A stretch of DNA of 12,594 nt from the NCBI GenBank assembly GCA_036505485.1, contig DASXTK010000115.1, forward strand, positions 1 through 12,594, given 5' to 3'. The stretch comes from DASXTK01 sp036505485 (GTDB lineage: Bacteria; Actinomycetota; Acidimicrobiia; Acidimicrobiales; VFJN01). Positions 6,786-12,594 of the stretch are shown one piece after another. How positions within the stretch are numbered: the first letter of the stretch is position 1; each line of letters begins with the position of its first letter. Below the pieces are notes generated by a model. The model was not told where the DNA came from and did no database searches. It worked only from the letters and a program-made list of their open reading frames with translations. The position numbers and the translations under genes were made by a program.

Positions 6786-7784
6786 TCACTCCTCGTGTTC
6801 GAGGCTCGCCGATCCGTCGGGCGGTTGCGCGGCCTCGGTGAGTGTCTGCGCGGCGTCCGCACGATCCTTCAGCTGTAGGTCCCAGAAGGCCACAGTGGCC
6901 TCGACCACCAGCTGGTCGGAGGGGTCAGGGGCGTTCTCGAACGGGCTGGCGTGGCGCAGGGCATCACCGCCGTGCAGCGTGATCAGCCACTTCGGCGGCG
7001 CCAGCTCCGGATAGACCACGTTGGACTGCTCGTAGACGAAGTCGCCGTCGGCCATGATCAGCAGCGCCGGGATCGACCGTGGTTCGTAGCTGCCGTCTGG
7101 GAACGTGATCAGGTCGCGGGGCGCCGCCAGCAACATGGCCGCCTCGATGCGGTCGTCGCGGCAGCAGCTGTTGTAGACGACGCCGTAGGTGGTGATGCCG
7201 CCGGCAGAGTGTCCGGCCAGGCCGATGTGGTCGGCATCGATGCGGCCGTGCAACGGGCTATCGGCCTCCTCGTCCAGCCGCAGGAGCTCCTCGATCACGA
7301 AGCTGACGTCGGCGGGCTGGTTCACCACGTCGCCGAACTGGGCCGCCTGCTGTCCGCCGGGCTGGTCGTCGGTCGAGCGGGGGAAGCGGGGCACGGCGAC
7401 GACGTAACCGGCCTGGGCCCACGCGGTCATGAGCTGGCTGAACTTGGCGGGGTCACCGGACAGGCCGTGGGCCAGCACGACCAGCGGCAGGGGATCGGTC
7501 GCCGGTTCGGGGTAGGCGATCGTGGTCTCGAGGGTGCGGCTGGCCTCGGCCGGACTGAAGTCGGTGGCGGCGGTCGGGCGGGCGGCGTCGATGAAGCTCT
7601 CCGTCCTGGTGGCGATGTCGCCGGGCTCGTAGGTCTCGGGCTGTGGCTGGGTGGTCGTCGTCGTGGTCGCCGCGGTGGCGTCCCCGTCGCCGCTGCTGCT
7701 GCTGCTGCTGCTGCTGCAACCGACCGTGGCCGCCAATGCCCCTACTGCAAACAGCGCGAGGCTGCGTCTTCCCCCACCGGTCAT
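6786..7784 (-). CDS. Lipoprotein alpha/beta-hydrolase
   Basis: A 332-residue exported hydrolase. The N-terminus (MTGGGRRSLALFAVGALAATVGC) is a lipoprotein signal with Cys23 as the likely lipidated residue, followed by eight serines, an Asp/Gly patch and a six-threonine run that form a flexible linker. The hydrolase domain has an oxyanion-hole segment VVLAHGLSG (102-110), the nucleophile elbow GHSAGG (Ser193), a probable acid in MADGD (Asp246 or Asp248) and a probable catalytic His278 in LRHASPF. The layout resembles the chlorophyllase / PAF-acetylhydrolase / dienelactone-hydrolase-like groups; the ester it cleaves is unknown. The start at 7784 has a strong AGGGGGGACC site directly upstream, better than the upstream in-frame start at 7823. 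It is the first gene of a probable operon with the DrrAB pair and is divergent from the sensor kinase. Confidence 0.85.
   Translation of the reverse strand: MTGGGRRSLALFAVGALAATVGCSSSSSSSSGDGDATAATTTTTTQPQPETYEPGDIATRTESFIDAARPTAATDFSPAEASRTLETTIAYPEPATDPLPLVVLAHGLSGDPAKFSQLMTAWAQAGYVVAVPRFPRSTDDQPGGQQAAQFGDVVNQPADVSFVIEELLRLDEEADSPLHGRIDADHIGLAGHSAGGITTYGVVYNSCCRDDRIEAAMLLAAPRDLITFPDGSYEPRSIPALLIMADGDFVYEQSNVVYPELAPPKWLITLHGGDALRHASPFENAPDPSDQLVVEATVAFWDLQLKDRADAAQTLTEAAQPPDGSASLEHEE
7692..7715 (+). repeat. (GCT)8 trinucleotide repeat encoding the lipoprotein Ser8 linker
   Basis: Eight perfect GCT units on the + strand, read as eight AGC serine codons directly after the lipidation cysteine codon on the - strand. 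Being in frame, changes in copy number would lengthen or shorten the linker without breaking the protein. Confidence 0.9.
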
Positions 7785-7805
7785 GGTCCCCCCTGATTCC
7801 CGGTC

Positions 7806-7834
7806 ACGCTGGCAGAGGTGCACGGGGAGTGCAA
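7806..7834 (-). promoter_or_regulatory. Weak candidate promoter of the hydrolase-DrrAB operon
   Basis: On the - strand TTGCAC (7834-7829) is separated by 17 nt from CAGCGT (7811-7806), giving a likely start about 7799 and a leader of about 15 nt carrying the ribosome site. The -10 half is poor. The same region holds a small dyad, TGCAC-GGGGA-GTGCA (7819-7833), which overlaps the -35 and could be an operator. Confidence 0.25.
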
Positions 7835-7912
7835 GGCCGGGCGAGTGGAATCATCCTCCCGAACGACCCGGAGATCGTCACCGGGGATGACCTGGTCCGG
7901 GCCGGTGGCCGG

Positions 7913-7918
7913 TACCGT
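7913..7918 (+). promoter_or_regulatory. Candidate -10 element of a leaderless promoter (sensor kinase)
   Basis: TACCGT is followed by seven bases (CGCTGCC) and the GTG at 7926. It is nearly the same string as at the isomerase-like gene (TACCGTCGCCGG then GTG). This decides the kinase start chosen here; no clear -35 was recognised. Confidence 0.45.
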
Positions 7919-7925
7919 CGCTGCC

Positions 7926-9128
7926 GTGCGCGGGCTCCGTCTCCGTCACCCCTACACCTGGGGGCGCGACCACCCCCTGGTGGTGGACACCCTCATCGCC
8001 CTCGTGCTGCTGGCGTTCGGGGTGGCCACCGAGTTCGCCAACGACGCCCAGGCCAGCGACCCGAACATCCGGGACCCCAGCGCCTTCGGCGTCTTCCTGG
8101 TGGTCCTGGGCACCCTGCCGTTGATCTTCCGCCGGCGGCATCCCCTGGCCGTGTACATCTTCGTGACCGGCGTGACCGTCACCCACGGGGCGATGATGTT
8201 CCCCGGAGGCGGCCCGACCTTCGGCATGATGTTCGCCCTCTACGCCGTGGCCGCCCACGCCCACACCCGCCGCACCGCGGTGTTCGTACTGGTCAGCGCC
8301 CTGGTCATGGCATCGGCTCTGCTGCTGACTCCGCCATCGGCCGACGTGGGCATCTGGGACGTCATGATCATCTGGCTGTTCATGGTGACCGCCTGGGTGC
8401 TGGGCGACAACATGCGGATTCGCCGGGCCTATGTGGCCGCGGTGGAGGAGCGGGCCGAGCAGCTCGAGCGGGACCGTGACCTGGAAGCCCAGCGGGCCGT
8501 CCTCCAGGAGCGGGGACGGATCGCCCGCGAGCTGCACGATGTGGTCGCCCATCACATGAGCGTGATGGTGGTCCAAGCCGGTGCGGCCCGGCGGACCCTG
8601 GCCCGGGATCCCGACCGGGCCGCCGAGGCGCTGACCCACATCGAGACGACCGGACGCGACGCCATGGACGAGATGCGCCGGCTGGTGGGCGTGCTGCGCA
8701 CCACCGACGAGGAACGAGGCTCCCTCATCCCGCAGCCGGGAATCGACGAGGTTCCGGTGCTGGTCGACCACTGCCGGGAGATCGGGCTGGACGTCCAGCT
8801 CCACACCGAGGGGACGGAACGGTCGCTGCCCTCGGGGATGGAGCTGGTGGTGTACCGCATCGTCCAGGAAGCCCTGACCAACACCATGAAGCACGCCGGA
8901 CCGGCGTCGGCGCAGGTGCAGCTCAACTACGGCGCCACCTCGTTCTCGCTGAGCGTCTGCGACGACGGGCGGGGTGCGGCGGCTCCGATGAACGGGGAGG
9001 CCGGTCACGGGCTGGCCGGGATGAAGGAGCGGGTCACGCTCTACGGCGGGACCATCACCGCGGGCCCCCGTCCCGGCGGAGGCTTCCGGGTCTTCGCCGA
9101 GCTGCCGCTGGAGCCCAGCCATGCCTGA
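7926..9128 (+). CDS. Two-component sensor histidine kinase (HisKA_3, NarL-partner type)
   Basis: About 400 residues. Several hydrophobic segments in the N-terminal half (roughly 16-36, 53-70, 75-93, 98-112, 117-138, 145-162) form a membrane sensor region. They lead through a charged, coiled-coil-like linker (VEERAEQLERDRDLEAQRAVLQERGRIA) to the dimerisation domain. The phosphorylated histidine is His204 in ARELHDVVAHHMSVM. The ATPase domain has the N-box EALTNTMKHA (315-324), the DDGRG box (346-350) and GHGLAGMKERV (360-370). The signal is unknown. An in-frame ATG at 7887 (GGAG 13 nt upstream) is the main alternative start, giving 413 residues; the GTG at 7926 is preferred because TACCGT lies seven bases before it. 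The gene overlaps its response regulator by 8 nt and is divergent from the hydrolase-DrrAB operon. Confidence 0.85.
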   Translation: MRGLRLRHPYTWGRDHPLVVDTLIALVLLAFGVATEFANDAQASDPNIRDPSAFGVFLVVLGTLPLIFRRRHPLAVYIFVTGVTVTHGAMMFPGGGPTFGMMFALYAVAAHAHTRRTAVFVLVSALVMASALLLTPPSADVGIWDVMIIWLFMVTAWVLGDNMRIRRAYVAAVEERAEQLERDRDLEAQRAVLQERGRIARELHDVVAHHMSVMVVQAGAARRTLARDPDRAAEALTHIETTGRDAMDEMRRLVGVLRTTDEERGSLIPQPGIDEVPVLVDHCREIGLDVQLHTEGTERSLPSGMELVVYRIVQEALTNTMKHAGPASAQVQLNYGATSFSLSVCDDGRGAAAPMNGEAGHGLAGMKERVTLYGGTITAGPRPGGGFRVFAELPLEPSHA

Positions 9129-9789
9129 GCCGTTGCGGGTGGTCGTGGCCGACGACCAGCACCTGGTGCGCACCGGGTTCCGGATGATCCTGGAGACCGA
9201 GGACGACGTCGCCGTGGTGGGCGAGGCGGCCAACGGGGTCGAGGCCATCGAGCAGTGCCGTCGCACCGCGCCCGACGTGGTGTTGATGGACGTGCGCATG
9301 CCGGTCATGGACGGGATCGAAGCCACGCGGCGGCTGGCCGGACCTGAGGTGGCTCATCCGACCCGGGTCCTGATCCTGACCACCTTCGACCTCGACGACT
9401 ACGTCTACGCGGCCCTGCGCAACGGGGCGAGCGGCTTCGTACTGAAGGACACGCCGCCCGAGGACCTGGTGCGGGCGGTGCGACACGTGGCCGCCGGCGA
9501 GGCGTTGTTGGCGCCCTCGGTGACCCGCCGGCTGATCGACGAGGTGGCCCAGATGCAGCCTCCGCCCAAGCCGCCGGCGACGCTGAACCTGCTCACCGAG
9601 CGGGAGCGGGAGGTGCTGACCCTGATGGCCCGGGGCCTGTCCAACAGCGAGATCGCCGCGGAACTGGTGCTGGGCGAGACCACGGTCAAGACCCATGTCG
9701 GCCGGGTCCTCACCAAGCTCGGCCTCCGCGACCGCGTCCAAGCCGTAGTCCTCGCCTACGAATCCGGCCTCGTCACCCCCGGCGGCTAG
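9121..9789 (+). CDS. NarL/LuxR-type response regulator
   Basis: A 222-residue DNA-binding response regulator. The receiver domain (about 5-120) carries the acidic pair Asp11-Asp12, the phosphorylated Asp57 (VVLMDVRMPVMDG), Thr87 and Lys109 (GFVLKDT), so it is fully equipped for phosphotransfer from the kinase encoded just upstream. A Pro-rich linker (PPPKPP, about 147-152) leads to a C-terminal LuxR helix-turn-helix (LTEREREVLTLMARGLSNSE through TTVKTHVGRVLTKLGL, about 158-202). Length and domain order are normal for the family. The ATG lies within the last codons of the kinase, giving an 8-nt overlap and translational coupling. Targets are not proven; neighbouring exporter operons on both sides are the obvious candidates. 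A large palindrome begins 10 nt after the stop. Confidence 0.92.
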   Translation: MPEPLRVVVADDQHLVRTGFRMILETEDDVAVVGEAANGVEAIEQCRRTAPDVVLMDVRMPVMDGIEATRRLAGPEVAHPTRVLILTTFDLDDYVYAALRNGASGFVLKDTPPEDLVRAVRHVAAGEALLAPSVTRRLIDEVAQMQPPPKPPATLNLLTEREREVLTLMARGLSNSEIAAELVLGETTVKTHVGRVLTKLGLRDRVQAVVLAYESGLVTPGG

Positions 9790-9798
9790 GCAACGGAT

Positions 9799-9850
9799 CG
9801 TTCTGTGACCGGCATGCCGCGCCATGGCGCGGCATGCCGGTCACAGAACG
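9799..9850. repeat. Perfect 52-bp palindrome, no spacer
   Basis: Every base from 9799 to 9824 pairs with its mirror from 9850 back to 9825, centred in CCATGG. The outer part reads CGTTCTGTGACC and its complement GGTCACAGAACG. Each arm contains its own smaller palindrome, CGGCATGCCG. It starts 10 bp after the response-regulator stop. As RNA it would be a very stable hairpin and could end the kinase-regulator transcript from either direction, though no T tract follows. A mobile repeat or a protein-binding site is also possible. The ends (TTCTG...CAGAA) are shared with the hairpin at 4879-4912. Confidence 0.9.
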
Positions 9851-9874
9851 GGTGGTCGGTCCGTCCATCCTGCG

Positions 9875-9920
9875 GGTCGTCCCGAAGGACGATGGGGGAT
9901 CGTCGCTTTGGGGGACGACC
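9875..9920. promoter_or_regulatory. Cluster of interleaved TCGTCC/GGACGA dyads upstream of ABC operon
   Basis: Four short segments are mutually complementary: TCGTCC (9877-9882), GGACGA (9887-9892), TCGTC (9900-9904) and GGACGA (9913-9918). The outermost pair extends to GGTCGTCC / GGACGACC (8 bp). They give either two side-by-side dyads (first with second, third with fourth) or one nested structure (second with third inside first with fourth). They lie about 20-65 bp upstream of the proposed -10, so a tandem operator for a dimeric regulator is the simplest reading. Confidence 0.4.
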
Positions 9921-9938
9921 GGCGGGTGGGTGTGTTCG

Positions 9939-9944
9939 TAGGTT
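9939..9944 (+). promoter_or_regulatory. Candidate -10 element of a leaderless promoter (MacB-type operon)
   Basis: TAGGTT is followed by seven bases (CGCCGAC) and the ATG at 9952, the same geometry as at the sensor kinase. The only ribosome-site-like sequence is an AGG contained in the hexamer itself. No -35 was recognised, which would fit dependence on an activator bound upstream. Confidence 0.4.
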
Positions 9945-9951
9945 CGCCGAC

Positions 9952-10719
9952 ATGCAAGCGATGACAACTCCCCCTGTCACCGCCGGCACCCTGGTGCCCG
10001 CCGCGGCTCGTGCCGTGGCGGCCACCAAGGTGTACGGACACGGTTCGACCTCGGTCCGGGCTCTCGACGACGTCAGCGTCGAGCTGCCCGCCGGCCGCTA
10101 CACCGCCATCATGGGCCCCTCGGGCTCGGGCAAGTCGACGTTGATGCACTGCATGGCCGGGCTGGACACCCTCAGCGGCGGCCAGGTTTTCATCGGCGAC
10201 GTCGACCTCAGCTCACTGTCGGAGAAGGAGCTGACCCGGCTGCGGCGCGACCGCATCGGCTTCGTGTTCCAGGCCTACAACCTGGTCCCGACCCTGACCG
10301 CCTACGAGAACTTGACGCTGCCGTCGGCCCTGGCCGGCGTCCGTCCGGATCCCGAATGGGTGGACGCGGTGGTCACCGCCACCGGTCTCGGCGACCGGGT
10401 GGGCCATCGTCCGGCCGAGCTGTCGGGTGGCCAGCAGCAGCGGGTCGCGGTCGCCCGCGCTCTGGCCAGCCGGCCCGAGATCATCTTCGCCGACGAGCCC
10501 ACCGGCAACCTGGACTCCCGCACCGGGGCGGAGATCCTCGACTTCATGCGCCGGGCCGTCCGGGAGATGGGCCAGACGGTCGTCATGGTGACCCACGATC
10601 CGGTGGCCGCGTCCTACGCCGATGCGGTGCTGTTCCTCAACGACGGACGGATCGTGGACGTCATGGCCGACCCCACGCCGGCCAATGTCCTGGACCGCAT
10701 GAAGCAGCTGGGGGACTGA
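9952..10719 (+). CDS. MacB/LolD-type ABC transporter ATPase
   Basis: A 255-residue ABC ATPase. Motifs in order: Walker A GPSGSGKST (55-63), Q-loop Gln107 in FVFQAYNLVPTLTAYEN, signature LSGGQQQRVAVARAL (157-171), Walker B IIFADEPTGNLD (177-188) and switch His215 (VMVTHDPVAAS). The FQAYNLVPTLTAYENLTLP segment and DEPTGNLDS are characteristic of the MacB/LolD/FtsE group, which drives FtsX-type permeases by mechanotransmission. The partner permease begins 3 nt after the stop. The frame is open back to a GTG at 9805 inside the palindrome, but that N-terminus is unlike the family. The ATG at 9952 is favoured by the upstream hexamer; an ATG at 9961 is nearly as good. The substrate is unknown; export of peptides or lipids, or antimicrobial resistance, is plausible. 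Confidence 0.9.
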   Translation: MQAMTTPPVTAGTLVPAAARAVAATKVYGHGSTSVRALDDVSVELPAGRYTAIMGPSGSGKSTLMHCMAGLDTLSGGQVFIGDVDLSSLSEKELTRLRRDRIGFVFQAYNLVPTLTAYENLTLPSALAGVRPDPEWVDAVVTATGLGDRVGHRPAELSGGQQQRVAVARALASRPEIIFADEPTGNLDSRTGAEILDFMRRAVREMGQTVVMVTHDPVAASYADAVLFLNDGRIVDVMADPTPANVLDRMKQLGD

Positions 10720-10722
10720 GCC

Positions 10723-12594
10723 ATGGGGCGGGTCGCACTACGGGGTCTGATGGCCCACAAGACACGCCTGGCTGCCACCTTCTTCGCGGTGGCACTGGGC
10801 GTGGCATTCATCGGAGGCGTCCTCACGCTGACCGACACCATGAACCGGTCGTTCGACGACCTGTTCGCCAACGTCTACAAGGGGACCGACGCGGTCGTGC
10901 GGTCGGACCAGACCATCGATGGCGGGTTCGAGAACGGCGAGGTCCGGGGCAAGGTCGACGAGGAGGTCCTGGCCAGCGTCCGCGAGGTCGATTCCGTCGC
11001 TGCGGCCGAGGGCCAGGTCGACGGCTACGCCCGGATCATCGACAAGGACGGTGACGCGGTCGGCAACCCGGCCTTCGGCGCCCCGACCATGGGCGCCAAC
11101 TGGGTCGACATCGATGCCCTCAACCCGTTCAACTTGCGCCACGGCCGTGCGCCGGAGGACCCAGGCGAGATCGCCATGGACGCCGCCAGCGTCCGGTCCA
11201 CGGAGTACAAGCTCGGTGACCGGGTTCCGGTCCAGACGAAGAACGGCGTCGAGGAGTTCGATCTGGTCGGCATCGTGGGATTCGGCAACGCCGACAGCCC
11301 GGCCGGGGCCAGCTACGTGCTGTTCACCACCGAGGAGGCCCAGCGGCTCATCGGCGAACCCGGCCGGCTCGCAGCCATCTCGGTGGAGGCCGCCGGCGGC
11401 GTGTCCCAGACCAGGCTGGTGGACGACATCAAGACCGCCATCGGCGACGACCAGGTCGAGGTGCTGTCGGGCGACAAGATCACCAAGGAGAGCCAGTCCG
11501 ACCTGAAGAGCCAGGTCTCGTTCGTGACCACCTTCTTCCTGGCCTTCGCGGTCGTGGCCGTCGTGGTCGGGTCGTTCGTCATCTACAACTCGTTCTCGAT
11601 CATCGTGGCCCAACGCACCCGGGAGATGGCGCTGTTGCGGGCCATCGGCGCCAGCCGTGGTCAGGTGCGCCGGGCCGTGCTGGCCGAGGCGATCGTCGTG
11701 GGCCTGATCGGATCTGCGGCCGGGTTCCTGCTGGGACTCGGCGTGGCGACTGCACTCCGAGGGCTGATGGACATAGACGGATCGTTGGCGATCCTGCCGA
11801 CCTCGATCCTGACCGCGATGTTCTGCGGGCTGTTCGTGACCCTGGCGTCAGCGCTGATCCCGGCCCGCCGGGCCTCGAAGGTTCCGCCCGTCGCGGCCAT
11901 GCGGGACGCGGCCATCGACCGGAGCGGCCGGTCGCGGATCCGCTTCGGCCTTGGCCTAGCGGTCATCGCCCTGGGGATCGCCGGGGTGATCTCCGGCGCC
12001 GCCGACCAGCAGGTGAAGACCGTAGGTCTCGGCGTGGGAGCGGCGTTCCTCGGACTGCTGTTGGCCGGACCCGGGTTGTCCCGCCCGATCAGCGCCCTCG
12101 TGGGCTGGCCGCTGGGCCGGGCCCGGGGCGTTACCGGCGTGCTGGCTCGGGAGAACGCCGGCCGCAACCCCAAGCGAAGCGCCTCGACCGCTCAGGCCCT
12201 GATGATCGGGGTGGGGATCGTGGCCTTCTTCATGGTCATCAACACCTCGATCCGAGCGTCCATCGACAAGACCCTCGACGACAGCTTCGCCGGAGACTTC
12301 ATCGTCGATTCGGGGACCTTCGGGATGGTCGGCCTGCCCCACGAGGTGGCTCAGCAGATCGGCGAGCTGCCCGAGGTCGATGCCGTGGCCCCGATGCGCT
12401 ACAACCAGGCCGAGATCGACGGCGACGCCAAGAGCATCACGGCCACGACCCGGGACAGCTTCAGGATCTTCGGGCTGGACATCGTGACCGGCCGTGGTGA
12501 CCTGGCTCCGGGCGAGATGGTTCTGCTCGAGAAGACCGCGAGCAAGGCCCATCTCCGGGTGGGCGACACGGTGACCGTCGATTTCGTCGACGGC
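10723..12594 (+). CDS. FtsX-type ABC permease, 3'-truncated
   Basis: The frame is open for 624 codons to the window edge. A first membrane helix (about 14-35, TRLAATFFAVALGVAFIGGVLTL) is followed by a large extracytoplasmic MacB-type domain (about 40-265). Three helices of an FtsX domain come next (about 267-295, 322-347, 360-382), with the conserved coupling segment QRTREMALLRAIGASRGQVRRAVLAEA (309-335) and PARRASKVPPVAAMRDA (373-389). Two further helices (about 407-425, 435-455) and another at about 489-509 lead into a second extracytoplasmic domain (from about 512). This is the two-FtsX-domain layout; such proteins are usually about 800-860 residues, so the C-terminal FtsX domain lies outside. 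The ATG is 3 nt after the ATPase stop, preceded by GGGGGAC. It forms a complex with that ATPase; substrate unknown. Confidence 0.9.
   Translation, partial: MGRVALRGLMAHKTRLAATFFAVALGVAFIGGVLTLTDTMNRSFDDLFANVYKGTDAVVRSDQTIDGGFENGEVRGKVDEEVLASVREVDSVAAAEGQVDGYARIIDKDGDAVGNPAFGAPTMGANWVDIDALNPFNLRHGRAPEDPGEIAMDAASVRSTEYKLGDRVPVQTKNGVEEFDLVGIVGFGNADSPAGASYVLFTTEEAQRLIGEPGRLAAISVEAAGGVSQTRLVDDIKTAIGDDQVEVLSGDKITKESQSDLKSQVSFVTTFFLAFAVVAVVVGSFVIYNSFSIIVAQRTREMALLRAIGASRGQVRRAVLAEAIVVGLIGSAAGFLLGLGVATALRGLMDIDGSLAILPTSILTAMFCGLFVTLASALIPARRASKVPPVAAMRDAAIDRSGRSRIRFGLGLAVIALGIAGVISGAADQQVKTVGLGVGAAFLGLLLAGPGLSRPISALVGWPLGRARGVTGVLARENAGRNPKRSASTAQALMIGVGIVAFFMVINTSIRASIDKTLDDSFAGDFIVDSGTFGMVGLPHEVAQQIGELPEVDAVAPMRYNQAEIDGDAKSITATTRDSFRIFGLDIVTGRGDLAPGEMVLLEKTASKAHLRVGDTVTVDFVDG

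Noticed and set aside
7692..7715. Repeat run as part of a CRISPR or other array
   Set aside because: It is a simple in-frame trinucleotide run inside the lipoprotein coding region, with no spacers.
7818..7925. Earlier starts for the sensor kinase (GTG 7818, ATG 7887)
   Set aside because: 7818 gives a Ser/Arg-rich leader and was set aside. 7887 remains a real alternative, but the TACCGT hexamer seven bases before the GTG at 7926 tips the choice.
7878..9326. Long - strand open frame opposite the kinase and regulator genes
   Set aside because: Antisense shadow: His/Gly/Gln-rich with no recognisable domain, while both + strand genes have complete family motifs.
9805..9951. N-terminal extension of the MacB-type ATPase from a GTG inside the palindrome
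   Set aside because: It would translate the palindrome and dyad region into a Cys/Arg-rich leader unlike family members; the ATG at 9952 fits better.

Overview
The window looks like chromosomal DNA of a high-GC actinobacterium, perhaps from the class Acidimicrobiia. That placement is inferred from the high GC content, a mycothiol-dependent-isomerase-type protein, an F420-type luciferase-like oxidoreductase, DrrAB-type and MacB/FtsX-type exporters, and recurrent leaderless-looking promoters. No rRNA, tRNA, CRISPR array, transposase or phage gene was seen. I found no clearly new multi-gene system; the unusual material is in gene decay, promoter architecture and non-coding structure.

Layout. 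(1) Positions 1-762, + strand, somewhat lower GC by eye: the 3' part of a Nudix hydrolase gene whose frame runs 131 nt into an AHSA1/SRPBCC-domain gene. (2) Positions 825-3039, - strand: a mycothiol-isomerase-like protein, a luciferase-like oxidoreductase gene broken by two frame changes (one coincides with a perfect 8-bp tandem duplication), and a small cupin. (3) Positions 3132-4871, + strand: a secreted four-Asp-box (sialidase-like) protein with eight cysteines, closed by a strong hairpin shared with the convergent next operon. (4) Positions 7784-4926, - strand: a lipoprotein alpha/beta-hydrolase followed by a DrrA-like ATPase and a DrrB-like permease whose genes overlap by 4 nt. (5) Positions 7926-9789, + strand, divergent from (4): a HisKA_3 sensor kinase and a NarL/LuxR-type response regulator overlapping by 8 nt. 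(6) Positions 9790-9951: a gene-free gap with a perfect 52-bp palindrome and a cluster of interleaved short dyads. (7) Positions 9952-12594, + strand: a MacB-type ATPase and an FtsX-type permease that runs off the window.

How the genes may work together. The two-component system sits between two exporter operons, shares its promoter region with one and lies just upstream of the other. It is therefore a natural candidate regulator of both, perhaps responding to envelope or antimicrobial stress. This is inference; the only sequence support is a 14-bp near-match found upstream of both the kinase gene and the MacB operon.

The most general observation concerns promoters. Five gene starts (301, 2289, 3039, 7926, 9952) are preceded by a TANNNT hexamer ending 6-7 nt before the start codon and have little or no Shine-Dalgarno sequence. 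Other genes (cupin, Asp-box protein, lipoprotein) have strong purine-rich ribosome sites instead.
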